NCBI RefSeq assembly: GCF_946481715.1
Contig: NZ_CAMLOV010000232.1
Location: 1-6,929 of the forward strand
DNA from: an uncultured Mucilaginibacter sp.
GTDB taxonomy: Bacteria > Bacteroidota > Bacteroidia > Sphingobacteriales > Sphingobacteriaceae
Direction: 5' to 3'
Length of the DNA stretch: 6,929 bases
Shown: positions 1-6,820 of the stretch, one piece after another
Layout of the letters: each line of letters starts with the position of its first letter
Position numbering within the stretch: position 1 is the stretch's first letter
Translations under genes and position numbers: made by a program
Notes under the pieces: model-generated
The model's input: the letters and a program-made list of their open reading frames with translations, nothing else
Told to the model about the DNA's origin: nothing
Database searches by the model: none

Positions 1-717
1 TTTGATGTTTTTTTCATGCAGCGTATCTGCAAAGCCTTTATAGTTGTACACCTCGCCATTACCAGCTGGGTATTGTACCATGGCACCGAACATGTCATCA
101 GTAAGTTCCACATCGGCGTGGTTACCAATTTGCAGCTTAATGCCGTAAGGCTCGCTGCGGGTTTTTAAAATATCTATCGTTTGGGGGAACACCTCTTCGC
201 TCACAAAAAACACGTTGGCTTTTTGGTTTTTGCGCAGGCTGTATTGCATAAACATAGCTTCGGCAGCGGCAGTGCCTTCATCTAATAAAGATGCGTTGGC
301 AATTTCCATCCCGGTCAAATCAATAACCATCGTTTGGAAGTTAAGCAGTGCCTGTAAACGGCCCTGTGCAATCTCGGCCTGGTACGGCGTGTACTGGGTG
401 TACCATCCCGGGTTCTCTAATATATTGCGTTGAATAACGCCAGGAACGATGACATCATAATACCCCTGCCCTATGTACGATTTAAAAACCTTGTTTTTTG
501 ATGCCGTTACTTTCAGCGTGTTAAGGTAATCAAACTCGCTTTTGGCAGCAGGTAAATTCAAAGGCGCTTTCAGCCTTATTTTGGCCGGCACCGTTTCATC
601 TATTAGTTGGTCAAGCGTTTCTACACCGATAGTTTTAAGCATTTTATCGGTATCGGCCTGGTTTGGCGCTATGTGCCTATGCTGGAATTTTTCCTGGTAA
701 TCTATGTTCAGCTTCAT
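1..717 (-). CDS. gcvP: Glycine dehydrogenase (decarboxylating), P-protein, N-terminal part, cut by window edge
   Basis: The P-protein of the glycine cleavage system is a cytoplasmic pyridoxal-phosphate enzyme that decarboxylates glycine and passes the aminomethyl group to the lipoyl arm of GcvH. Reading leftward from ATG at 717-715, the frame stays open for 239 codons to base 1, so about the first quarter of a protein that is usually about 950-960 residues as a single chain in this phylum. Diagnostic family segments are visible: FQHRHIAPN near residues 11-19, KSYIGQGYYD near 79-88, NPGWYTQYTPYQAEIAQGR near 102-120, LLNFQTMV near 124-131 and ANASLLDEGTAAAEAM near 140-155. The cofactor lysine lies in the C-terminal half, outside the window. 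The start is supported by the usual N-terminal length and by a strong promoter about 28 bases upstream. The gene is divergent from the surface-protein genes. Identification is by recognised motifs and is firm. Nothing suggests damage. Confidence 0.96.
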   Translation of the reverse strand, partial: MKLNIDYQEKFQHRHIAPNQADTDKMLKTIGVETLDQLIDETVPAKIRLKAPLNLPAAKSEFDYLNTLKVTASKNKVFKSYIGQGYYDVIVPGVIQRNILENPGWYTQYTPYQAEIAQGRLQALLNFQTMVIDLTGMEIANASLLDEGTAAAEAMFMQYSLRKNQKANVFFVSEEVFPQTIDILKTRSEPYGIKLQIGNHADVELTDDMFGAMVQYPAGNGEVYNYKGFADTLHEKNIK

Positions 718-744
718 TGAAATGGGTGTGCCTTAATTTTAGCG

Positions 745-775
745 CAAAGGTACAATTTTAGGCGGTGAGTAACAA
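745..775 (-). promoter_or_regulatory. Bacteroidota-type promoter for gcvP
   Basis: On the minus strand, TACCTTTG (745-752) matches the phylum's -7 consensus TAnnTTTG exactly, and TTG (773-775) sits 20 bases upstream as the -33 element. Transcription would be expected to start near 738, giving an untranslated leader of roughly 20 bases before the gcvP ATG at 717. That leader is too short to hold a glycine riboswitch. The consensus is established for Bacteroides and Flavobacterium; assigning this site is inference from the match and position. Confidence 0.8.
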
Positions 776-801
776 TTGAGTAACATGATATTGACAGGGT
801 A

Positions 802-829
802 TTTACAATGAACAAAGTTTGTATCTTTA
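802..829 (+). promoter_or_regulatory. Probable promoter of the surface-protein cassette
   Basis: TATCTTTA at 822-829 matches the Bacteroidota -7 element TAnnTTTG at every defined position except the last. It lies in a typical context, preceded by TTTG. The -33 element is poor: a TTTA at 802-805 is the nearest candidate at suitable spacing, and the TTGACA at 791-796 is too far away (28 bases between). Transcription would start near 836, a few bases before the ATG at 847. This argues that the in-frame ATG at 808 lies inside or upstream of the promoter and is not used. It would drive the 847 gene and probably the gene behind it. Confidence 0.5.
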
Positions 830-846
830 TACCCATTCCCAAAAAC

Positions 847-2529
847 ATGAAGTGGTTTAGCCGTGTTGTTTGCCTGTTATTGATATGTTGCCTGCTTGCC
901 TCAGCAGATTTAGCCGCCTCAACTTTAACCAAAAAACGCATCACCGGCCCACATTTCGATTGCCCCAGCATTACTTATGAGAACGAAAAAGTGGTAATGC
1001 CGGGCTGCGGCAAAACCGATGGCAGCATCAGTGGCCTTACTATCCATAGCGATGGCACTAAGATAACCTATGCCTGGCACGACGGTACCAATGCCATCGT
1101 AGGCCACAACCTCAATTTGCCCACCGTAGGCGAAGGGGTTTACCGGCTGGAGATTACCGATAACAGCAGTTGCAGTAATTCGGTATTTTCAAAACCTTTC
1201 GTGCTAGCAGGCGCAAACGCCATTACACTATATGATGATGACCCCGTTGTTGGCAGCGCAACTTGTACAACGGGTGGCTCTATTAAGGGCATCAAAGTAG
1301 TGAATGCTTCATCATATTCGTGGAAGGATATTTCGGGCAGGGAATACACTTCAACCACCACCGCCGATCTGCTGAACGCCACAGCTGGCAGTTATACGCT
1401 TACCGCTGCCAATAGCAGCGGCTGCATTGCCGTAAGCAAACGGATTACGATACCAATGCAGGTGAACTTCGATGTGCCCTCGGTAACCAGTTATTCCATC
1501 ACTAACGGCAGTTGCACGGTTGCCGATTCGTTGATTATTAACCTTTCGGTAGAGCAGGGCGGGCCTACGCTTACCCGCTTCTTCATACTTGCCAACGACC
1601 CGGCGCAGCTGCACTTAAACGAAGGGCTCATATTTACTGATAGGCCGACCTTAAAGGTGGGATTGAAGAATGTAGACCAGGGTACTTACAACTTTTACGT
1701 TCAATTGAACGATGGCTGCCCTGCATTGCTGGGCACATACACCATTGGGTACGACGACCCGAGCATCGATATGGCAAAAAGCTTCGTAGCCAACGACAGA
1801 TGCGGGCAGCACATAGGCGGTATTACGCCGGTTACTGTAGGCCTGGCGCCAAAAGCTACCTATACCTGGATAGACCTGAAGACGGGGAAAACCATAAGCA
1901 ATTATAAAACGCTTTTCAGGGTGGGCGAAGGGCGTTACCAGTTTACGGCCCGCAACAGCCCTGCGTGTAAAGCTACGGCTGTTTTTACCTTGCTGAACGA
2001 TTCGCCCCCGTTGCCACCGCCGATAATTGATGGTGCTACCCTTTGCCTGCCCGGTATTGCTTCCCTGAAGATAAAAGACCATGTAGATACCACCGATATC
2101 TTTAAGCTTTATCTGTCCGAGCAGGATACCATAGCGGTCGACAGCAATAAATTCGGCGAGTTTTACCGTAAGGTATCTGTGACTACGGATTTCTACGTAT
2201 CGCGCAAGCGTTTCGATTGCGAGAGCGAGCGCATAAAAGTTACCGAAGTTGTGATAGCGAGCATCGATTTTGGCAATACGTTTACGCCCAACAACGATGG
2301 CGTGAACGATGTATGGAAGATTACCGGCATCGAGGCTTTCCCCGATGCGGATGTAAAGGTGTTTGACCGCTATGGCCACACAGTTTACAGTTCTAAAGGT
2401 TACGGCATGCCGTTCGACGGCCGAAGCCGGGGCCGCTTGCTGCCCACCGGTGTGTACTACTATGCAATCGACCTGAAAAAGCGGGCCTGTTACGGCGAGA
2501 TAGCAGGCAGTTTAACTATTCTGCATTAA
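847..2529 (+). CDS. Secreted SprB-repeat protein with T9SS type B sorting domain, 560 residues
   Basis: A cell-surface or secreted protein with no recognisable catalytic domain. From ATG 847 it begins with a good Sec signal peptide: K2 and R6, a hydrophobic stretch at about 7-17, and likely cleavage after ASA (18-20). Four SprB-like beta-sandwich repeats follow, each bounded by a cysteine pair: C54-C109, C140-C193, C223-C291 (divergent) and C319-C374. An Ig-like module of the type often preceding this sorting domain covers about 391-469 (C400, C458). The T9SS type B (CHU_C/gliding motility-associated) C-terminal domain runs from about 477, with NTFTPNNDGVND, FDRYG and GVYYY. An upstream in-frame ATG at 808 would add 13 residues that spoil the signal peptide and overlap the promoter, so 847 is preferred. 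No Shine-Dalgarno is seen, normal for this phylum. Probably first gene of an operon with its larger relative 46 bp downstream. The exact role (adhesin, matrix or gliding accessory) cannot be read from the sequence. Confidence 0.9.
   Translation: MKWFSRVVCLLLICCLLASADLAASTLTKKRITGPHFDCPSITYENEKVVMPGCGKTDGSISGLTIHSDGTKITYAWHDGTNAIVGHNLNLPTVGEGVYRLEITDNSSCSNSVFSKPFVLAGANAITLYDDDPVVGSATCTTGGSIKGIKVVNASSYSWKDISGREYTSTTTADLLNATAGSYTLTAANSSGCIAVSKRITIPMQVNFDVPSVTSYSITNGSCTVADSLIINLSVEQGGPTLTRFFILANDPAQLHLNEGLIFTDRPTLKVGLKNVDQGTYNFYVQLNDGCPALLGTYTIGYDDPSIDMAKSFVANDRCGQHIGGITPVTVGLAPKATYTWIDLKTGKTISNYKTLFRVGEGRYQFTARNSPACKATAVFTLLNDSPPLPPPIIDGATLCLPGIASLKIKDHVDTTDIFKLYLSEQDTIAVDSNKFGEFYRKVSVTTDFYVSRKRFDCESERIKVTEVVIASIDFGNTFTPNNDGVNDVWKITGIEAFPDADVKVFDRYGHTVYSSKGYGMPFDGRSRGRLLPTGVYYYAIDLKKRACYGEIAGSLTILH
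1006..1968 (+). repeat. Four SprB-like protein repeats in the 560-residue protein
   Basis: Repeats at the protein level with little visible DNA identity. Each unit opens with a cysteine followed by a Gly-Ser-Ile-x-Gly-like strand (CGKTDGSISGL at residues 54-64, CTTGGSIKGI at 140-149). It has a central aromatic Tyr-x-Trp strand (YAW at 75-77, YSW at 157-159, YTW at 339-341) and closes with Gly-x-Tyr-x-hydrophobic plus a final cysteine (GEGVYRLEITDNSSC at 95-109). The third unit is longer and lacks the tryptophan. Cysteine-to-cysteine distances are 55, 53, 68 and 55 residues. The pattern matches the SprB repeat described from a Flavobacterium surface adhesin. Confidence 0.75.
2275..2526 (+). 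other. T9SS type B sorting domain (CHU_C) of the 560-residue protein
   Basis: About 84 residues (477-560) forming the C-terminal signal recognised by the type IX secretion system. The signature pieces are NTFTPNNDGVNDVW, VFDRYGHTVY, PFDG, LPTGVYYYAIDL and a final SLTIL strand. Compared with the domain ending the next protein, roughly 40 of the first 70 aligned residues are identical by eye. This copy carries a 4-residue longer loop near KKRACYGEIAG, including an extra cysteine (C548). The domain is normally removed, or linked to surface lipopolysaccharide, after export; that step is family knowledge, not visible here. Confidence 0.92.
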
Positions 2530-2536
2530 ATTAAAG

Positions 2537-2551
2537 AATTGCAAGGCAATT
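2537..2551 (+). other. Short perfect inverted repeat between the two surface-protein genes
   Basis: AATTGC-AAG-GCAATT forms a 6-bp stem with a 3-base loop, 7 bases after the stop codon at 2527-2529. The stem is AT-rich and is followed by GGTTATTTT, not a clean run of T, so it is at best a weak attenuating terminator or a 3'-end structure that partly uncouples the two genes. It could also be chance. Confidence 0.3.
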
Positions 2552-2553
2552 GG

Positions 2554-2561
2554 TTATTTTG
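2554..2561 (+). promoter_or_regulatory. Weak -7-like element before the 1165-residue gene
   Basis: TTATTTTG matches the Bacteroidota TAnnTTTG element with one mismatch, at the normally conserved A, and lies 14 bases before the ATG at 2576. No TTG occurs at the usual 19-20 base distance; the nearest upstream one (2539-2541) is only 12 bases away. It could give the second gene some independent transcription, but co-transcription from the upstream promoter is the simpler reading. Confidence 0.3.
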
Positions 2562-2575
2562 CGGGTTGAATACCG

Positions 2576-5500
2576 ATGCGTTACTCCAGGCTTTTTACTT
2601 TCATCATAATATTATTGCTATGTGCGTTTACTGCAAAGGCAGATGTGTTTACCGTGACCAGTAATGCCGATAGCGGGCCGGGCACCCTGCGCGAAGCTCT
2701 ACTGAGGGCAGCAGCGAACGGGGTGGCTGTGAAGGATTTTATTAATTTTAATTTGCCCGGTAATACAGTTGACGACAGAACAATTGATTTATTGAGCATG
2801 TTGCCTGCGGTATCATCTAACCTTGTAATAGACGGCACTACCCAGCCCGGTCTAAAACTTGGCGAAAGCAATGCATCTGTAAAAATAAGATCGCCTAAGA
2901 TAAATGACCCGTTTACTATATTTACATTAACCAATGTAAACGACGTAGAGTTGTACGGGCTATACCTTTACGACTTTACTTACATAAACACCATTTGGGC
3001 CGACGTAAAAGAGAAAGTAGGGATAGAACTTTTAAACTGCAAAAACATAACCATTGGCGGCGGCAACCGGGGCAATATTGTAAAAGGGTTTAACAGTTGG
3101 TCGGTTTCGGCAAAAAATGTGGATGGATTTATTTTCAAAGGGAACGTAATTGGGCTGAACGAAAATAATAATTTTGACCATGATGGATATTTAACAGGCG
3201 TATTAACCGCCCATATACGTTTGTTAGATTGCAATAATATTAAATTAGGAGGCGACCTGCCCACAGAAGGCAACATATTTTTTTGCATCGTATCCGCCGA
3301 ACTCAGCGACAAAACCACCATTCACAATATTGAAGTTAAAGGAAATAACTTCGGCGTGTTTAAAGACGGGGTAACCACTACTATTTTTTATAGTGAAAAC
3401 TACGGCATGGAAATTATCACCACAGGGGTAAATGTTTATGGGGCTTCTCCTGCCGAATTGGATAAAGCCGTTACAGTAAACCTAAATATCAAAAACAATG
3501 CGTTTGGCAACTTTGATCGCGCCTTTTTTATAAACGCCTTAAAGGGCAACGTTAATTTTACAAATAACTACGTAGGCCTTGGCCGCGACGGCGCAACCAG
3601 CACTAATATTTATAACTCCCGGCCAAATGAGGGGGTCGCTTTCGGCATAGCCAATAGTTTGGCGCAAGTTAACGTGGGAGGTAACGACCCGCTGTCTAAA
3701 AATTATTTCTATGATCAGTCGGATGCGTTAAGTGTGGAGAACTCCCCTAATATTTTGTTCAGAAATAACGAATTCAGATGTTTAGTGTTCCCGGCTTACG
3801 GATTGGACCATCCGGAGCTATTACCACAGGTAAGTATCAAAAATGTTAACTACACCCCGGCAGGCACTACGTTAACCGGGGTGGCACCGGCAAATGCGCT
3901 TATTGATGTTTACTCAACCGAGGGATGTACCTATGCCAATTGTAGTGTAAGGCAACTGATATTGACCACTACCGCAGATAACACCGGCAGCTGGCAAGCT
4001 GTGCTTAATGGCTTAAATGGTACATTTTATGTATCCGCAACTGTAAATAACAGAACATCTGTATTAAAAACCTTCGAAATAAACAACCAGAATGTTCTTC
4101 TGGAAAACATGCGATGTACGTCCCAGGCCAAAATAACAGGGTTACAGGTACCTCCGGGACTCACTTATTATTGGGCAGACGAGCAGGGTAATGTAGTTAG
4201 CCCTGATCTCGATCTTGTAACCACTAAACCGGGCAAATACCGGCTGGTGTTAGGTAACGGATGCGTAACCAGCCAGTGGTACGAGATAAAAGATGAACAG
4301 TTATCGGTATACGAGGGCGCAAAAACGGTTACGGATGCCAGCTGTAATAACGGAGGTTCGATCAAAGGCCTTTTTATAAACGACCCAAGGTTCCTTATTA
4401 ATTCGTACACCTGGACGAAAGACAACGGTATTGTTGTTAGCCATACAATTGATGCTGAAAATTTAGCTGCCGGTAATTATTCGCTCAAGATCACCACTAG
4501 TGACGGTTGCGAAAAAACCTACGGCCCTATTACGCTCACCAACGCAGCCGCCCCCGTTATTGTAGAAAATTCCTACACCACCACCCCAAGCAACTGCAAC
4601 AGCCCTACAGGTGCTATTAATGGCATATATGCTACGGGCGGCACCGGCACCTTAAAATATAGCTGGCGCAATGCGCAGGACCAGGAGGTAAGTACATCAG
4701 CAAACCCCACCAATCAATATGCCGGCAAATACCGGTTGAGGGTAACTGATGATAGTAATTGCGGGGCTGTTTATAGTACGGAAATTGAGATCTTAGAAAG
4801 CAACGGCGTATCGCTTGACCTTAGTGGACAGGGTGGTGTATCGCCGAGCTGTAACAGAACTAACGGTTCTATTACAGGGTTGCAGGCTCCCGGCGCTACC
4901 TCCTTCGAGTGGGTTATTACCGGCACTACTACCAATGTGGGCCACAATTTAAACCTTACCGGCGTCCCCGCAGGATTTTACACGCTCACTATTAGCAACA
5001 CTACTTGCAGCCGATCATACGATTTTGAAGTGGCCGGGTTCCCGCCTACGGCCTTTACAGGAATTACCTACACAAAAACTAAATCGTGCGATGCATTTCC
5101 AACCGGCACTATTTCGCTTAATACCGATAACGCAAACGAACAACCGTTGCAATACCTGTGGCTTGATGAACAGGGCAACCCGGCCGGTTATGCAAAAGAG
5201 GTGGGCTTGCTAAAAGCAGGCAAATACAAGCTGCAACTGATAGATAAAAATTACTGCACTTTTGACTATCCCGAAGTGTTTACCATTGAGGCTTATCCCG
5301 AATTTAAGGTATTAAGTTTCGGCACGGTTACCAATACGCAGTGTGGCGTTGGCACGGGTGGTGTATCTGCAACCACGGTTAGCGGCGGTACAGGCACCTA
5401 TACCTTCCAATGGTTGGATGCAGATAATAACGACACGCCCATCCCCGGGAAGGACCAGGCTTCGATAACCGATTTATTCGCGGGCCATTATAAGTTACGC

Positions 5501-6073
5501 ATTACCGATGGTGGTTGCAATCTTGCCGAACCTCCTTACACCATTATCGATCAGGCTGTTACCCCTCCCGCGCCCTCGGTAGAAAATGTACGGGTTTACA
5601 ACGCAGGCAATGCTACTATCAAAATCAACAGCCCCTTCCCAACCGCCATATACCGCCTATACGAAACAGCAACCAGCCCGCAGCCCATTAAAGACACCAT
5701 AGGAGGCAACATTACCATAAACGTTACCCAAAGCCGCAGTTACTACGTAAGCCTCACCTATGGCTATTGCGAAAGCGGGCGCACAGAAGTTAAGGTGTTT
5801 TTAAGCGCCTTAACAGGCGGCATTGTTAATACATTTACCCCCAATGGCGACGGGGTAAACGATTACTGGGTAATCAAAGGCCTGGATACCTACCCCGATG
5901 CAACGGTAAGTATATTTAACCGTTACGGGCAATCTGTTTTTCAATCTACCGGCTATGCAAAACCTTTCGACGGCAACCGCAACGGCAAGCCACTACCGGT
6001 GGGCGTTTACTATTACATCATCAATTTAAAACGGGGCGATGTCCTGTCGGGCAACGTCACTATCCTGCGTTAA
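2576..6073 (+). CDS. Large secreted beta-helix and SprB-repeat protein with T9SS type B sorting domain, 1165 residues
   Basis: A very large surface or secreted protein. The signal peptide is residues 1-22 (R2, R5, hydrophobic core 7-18, likely cleavage after AKA). The mature protein opens with [20 protein letters not shown] (23-42), the familiar start of a family of right-handed parallel beta-helix proteins. Helix-like cycles follow to about 405, with recurring Gly-Gly, Gly-Asn and Asn-Asn turns. An Ig-like segment spans about 418-503, then six SprB-like repeats (514-981), an Ig-like module (about 998-1076) and the CHU_C sorting domain (about 1085-1165; [22 protein letters not shown]). No lyase or hydrolase active site could be recognised in the helix, so a glycan-binding or adhesive role is as likely as an enzymatic one. 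The start is fixed by the signal peptide; no Shine-Dalgarno is present. It follows its shorter relative by 46 bp and its stop overlaps the pdxJ stop on the other strand. The frame is intact throughout. Confidence 0.92.
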   Translation: MRYSRLFTFIIILLLCAFTAKADVFTVTSNADSGPGTLREALLRAAANGVAVKDFINFNLPGNTVDDRTIDLLSMLPAVSSNLVIDGTTQPGLKLGESNASVKIRSPKINDPFTIFTLTNVNDVELYGLYLYDFTYINTIWADVKEKVGIELLNCKNITIGGGNRGNIVKGFNSWSVSAKNVDGFIFKGNVIGLNENNNFDHDGYLTGVLTAHIRLLDCNNIKLGGDLPTEGNIFFCIVSAELSDKTTIHNIEVKGNNFGVFKDGVTTTIFYSENYGMEIITTGVNVYGASPAELDKAVTVNLNIKNNAFGNFDRAFFINALKGNVNFTNNYVGLGRDGATSTNIYNSRPNEGVAFGIANSLAQVNVGGNDPLSKNYFYDQSDALSVENSPNILFRNNEFRCLVFPAYGLDHPELLPQVSIKNVNYTPAGTTLTGVAPANALIDVYSTEGCTYANCSVRQLILTTTADNTGSWQAVLNGLNGTFYVSATVNNRTSVLKTFEINNQNVLLENMRCTSQAKITGLQVPPGLTYYWADEQGNVVSPDLDLVTTKPGKYRLVLGNGCVTSQWYEIKDEQLSVYEGAKTVTDASCNNGGSIKGLFINDPRFLINSYTWTKDNGIVVSHTIDAENLAAGNYSLKITTSDGCEKTYGPITLTNAAAPVIVENSYTTTPSNCNSPTGAINGIYATGGTGTLKYSWRNAQDQEVSTSANPTNQYAGKYRLRVTDDSNCGAVYSTEIEILESNGVSLDLSGQGGVSPSCNRTNGSITGLQAPGATSFEWVITGTTTNVGHNLNLTGVPAGFYTLTISNTTCSRSYDFEVAGFPPTAFTGITYTKTKSCDAFPTGTISLNTDNANEQPLQYLWLDEQGNPAGYAKEVGLLKAGKYKLQLIDKNYCTFDYPEVFTIEAYPEFKVLSFGTVTNTQCGVGTGGVSATTVSGGTGTYTFQWLDADNNDTPIPGKDQASITDLFAGHYKLRITDGGCNLAEPPYTIIDQAVTPPAPSVENVRVYNAGNATIKINSPFPTAIYRLYETATSPQPIKDTIGGNITINVTQSRSYYVSLTYGYCESGRTEVKVFLSALTGGIVNTFTPNGDGVNDYWVIKGLDTYPDATVSIFNRYGQSVFQSTGYAKPFDGNRNGKPLPVGVYYYIINLKRGDVLSGNVTILR
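2642..3790 (+). other. Predicted parallel beta-helix region of the 1165-residue protein
   Basis: Residues 23-405 show the cyclic pattern of right-handed beta-helix proteins: an opening [12 protein letters not shown] segment, then repeated turns of the type [14 protein letters not shown] (158-171), [12 protein letters not shown] (187-198), [14 protein letters not shown] (222-235), [12 protein letters not shown] (254-265), [11 protein letters not shown] (329-339), [14 protein letters not shown] (365-378) and FRNNEF (395-400). The alternating Gly-Gly / Gly-Asn-x-Ile-Gly cycle is familiar from beta-helix proteins of environmental Bacteroidota. The stretch is visibly richer in A and T than the repeat-coding part, which may just reflect its Asn, Ile and Lys content. 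Confidence 0.75.
4115..5518 (+). repeat. Six SprB-like protein repeats in the 1165-residue protein
   Basis: Six diverged units, each framed by a cysteine pair: C514-C563, C590-C645, C674-C729, C759-C811, C838-C894 and C923-C981, i.e. 49-58 residues apart. Unit openings include [10 protein letters not shown] (590-599) and [11 protein letters not shown] (759-769). Central aromatic-x-Trp strands are YYW, YTW, YSW, FEW, YLW and FQW. Unit ends include [15 protein letters not shown] (715-729) and [14 protein letters not shown] (968-981). The third and sixth units carry the Gly-Gly-Thr-Gly turn before the aromatic strand (688-691, 937-940), the form closest to canonical SprB repeats. Confidence 0.8.
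5828..6070 (+). other. T9SS type B sorting domain (CHU_C) of the 1165-residue protein
   Basis: Residues 1085-1165, ending in NVTILR at the extreme C-terminus. Signature pieces are [52 protein letters not shown] and the final TIL strand. This is the canonical form of the gliding motility-associated C-terminal domain and marks the protein for export across the outer membrane by the type IX machinery, none of whose components is encoded in this window. Confidence 0.95.
6070..6073. other. Convergent stop-codon overlap (TTAA)
   Basis: The palindrome TTAA supplies both stops: TAA at 6071-6073 for the plus-strand gene and TAA (reading 6072 to 6070) for pdxJ. There is no intergenic space and I see no stem-loop with a T run on either side, so each transcript must end inside the other gene. 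Confidence 0.95.
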
Positions 6074-6786
6074 GCTAACTGGCGCAGGTACATCTGTATG
6101 GTGTTTTCCAGCCCATAGTATAGGGCATCGCTTATTAGCGCATGCCCAATGCTCACCTCATCAAGCGCGGGGATGCTTTGTGCAAAGTATTTAAGGTTGT
6201 GCAGGTCAAGGTCGTGCCCTGCGTTTATGCCAAGCCCCAGCTGATGGGCCACTTCGGCAGCTTTCACATACGGGGCAATAGCCTGCTCTTTATTTAGCGT
6301 GTATTGGGTAGCGTAGGCCTCGGTATAAAGTTCTATCCGGTCGGTACCGGTAGTTGCGGCAGCCTTTACCATTTCTACAACCGGGTCTACAAATATCGAA
6401 ACGCGGATCCCCTCCTCTTTAAAAACTTTGATGATATTTTGCAGGTAGCGCTGGTTTGCAATTGTATCCCAGCCATGGTTACTGGTTATCTGGCCCAAAA
6501 TATCGGGCACAAGGGTAACCTGCTCGGGCTTATTGGCCAGTACCAGGTCCACAAACTTTTGCTCTTCGCAATTCCCCTCTATGTTAAATTCCGTTTTTAC
6601 GGCGCGTTTTAATTCAAAAACATCGTTGTAGCGTATATGCCGCTCATCGGGCCGCGGGTGTACGGTGATGCCCTGTGCGCCAAAACGTTCGCAGTCTTTT
6701 GCAACCTGTATCAGGTTGGGGTTGTTGCCGCCGCGCGAATTGCGCAGCGTAGCTATTTTATTGATGTTTACCGATAAGCGTGCCAT
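6070..6786 (-). CDS. pdxJ: Pyridoxine 5'-phosphate synthase
   Basis: PdxJ closes the ring in DXP-dependent vitamin B6 synthesis, condensing 1-deoxy-D-xylulose 5-phosphate with 3-amino-2-oxopropyl phosphate (1-amino-acetone 3-phosphate) to pyridoxine 5'-phosphate in the cytoplasm, as a TIM-barrel octamer. The 238-residue product has the normal length. Visible family features are [15 protein letters not shown] (6-20), [14 protein letters not shown] (39-52) with the catalytic His43 plus Arg45 and His50, NIEGN with Glu70, Thr101, INAGHDL with His191 (187-193) and the phosphate-binding SIGHALI (212-218). At the position of E. coli His12 (Asp-His) this protein has Asn9-Lys10, and Asp192 stands where E. 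coli has Gly194; I recall both as usual in Bacteroidota homologues. The start matches the family N-terminus (MxxLSVNINK). The gene is convergent with the large surface-protein gene, sharing a 4-base overlap at the stops. Frame intact. Confidence 0.97.
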   Translation of the reverse strand: MARLSVNINKIATLRNSRGGNNPNLIQVAKDCERFGAQGITVHPRPDERHIRYNDVFELKRAVKTEFNIEGNCEEQKFVDLVLANKPEQVTLVPDILGQITSNHGWDTIANQRYLQNIIKVFKEEGIRVSIFVDPVVEMVKAAATTGTDRIELYTEAYATQYTLNKEQAIAPYVKAAEVAHQLGLGINAGHDLDLHNLKYFAQSIPALDEVSIGHALISDALYYGLENTIQMYLRQLA

Positions 6787-6790
6787 ACCG

Positions 6791-6820
6791 CAAAGTTAAT
6801 ATATCTGCAACAAATAGGAA
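6791..6820 (-). promoter_or_regulatory. Promoter of pdxJ, directly next to the start codon
   Basis: On the minus strand TAACTTTG (6791-6798) matches the -7 consensus TAnnTTTG exactly. A weak -33 match, TTC at 6818-6820, lies 19 bases upstream. Only four bases separate the -7 element from the pdxJ ATG at 6786, so transcription would start at or within a base or two of the ATG. The rest of the region up to 6929 holds no feature I can support. Confidence 0.6.

Noticed and set aside
215..433. A 72-codon plus-strand frame opposite gcvP
   Set aside because: It is antisense to the most conserved part of the P-protein, whose reading frame is unmistakable.
718..744. Glycine riboswitch before gcvP
   Set aside because: Only about 20 bases lie between the predicted transcript start and the ATG, far too short for the aptamer.
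791..829. TTGACA at 791-796 as a sigma70-type -35 element for the plus-strand operon
   Set aside because: The spacing to the -7 element is 28 bases and no TATAAT lies 16-18 bases downstream; Bacteroidota also do not use the E. coli consensus.
847..909. Lipoprotein signal in the 560-residue protein (Cys14-Cys15 in the hydrophobic stretch)
   Set aside because: The residues before the cysteines (Leu-Leu-Ile) do not fit a lipobox and the cysteines sit mid-core; a signal peptidase I site (ASA) follows and fits better.
1651..2379. A 242-codon open frame on the minus strand opposite the 560-residue gene
   Set aside because: It lies wholly inside a gene with clear domains, its translation resembles no family I know, and it has no promoter-like element nearby. 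It is a by-product of the codon use of the sense gene.
6304..6612. A 102-codon plus-strand frame opposite pdxJ
   Set aside because: It overlaps conserved PdxJ coding sequence on the other strand and shows no recognisable protein features.
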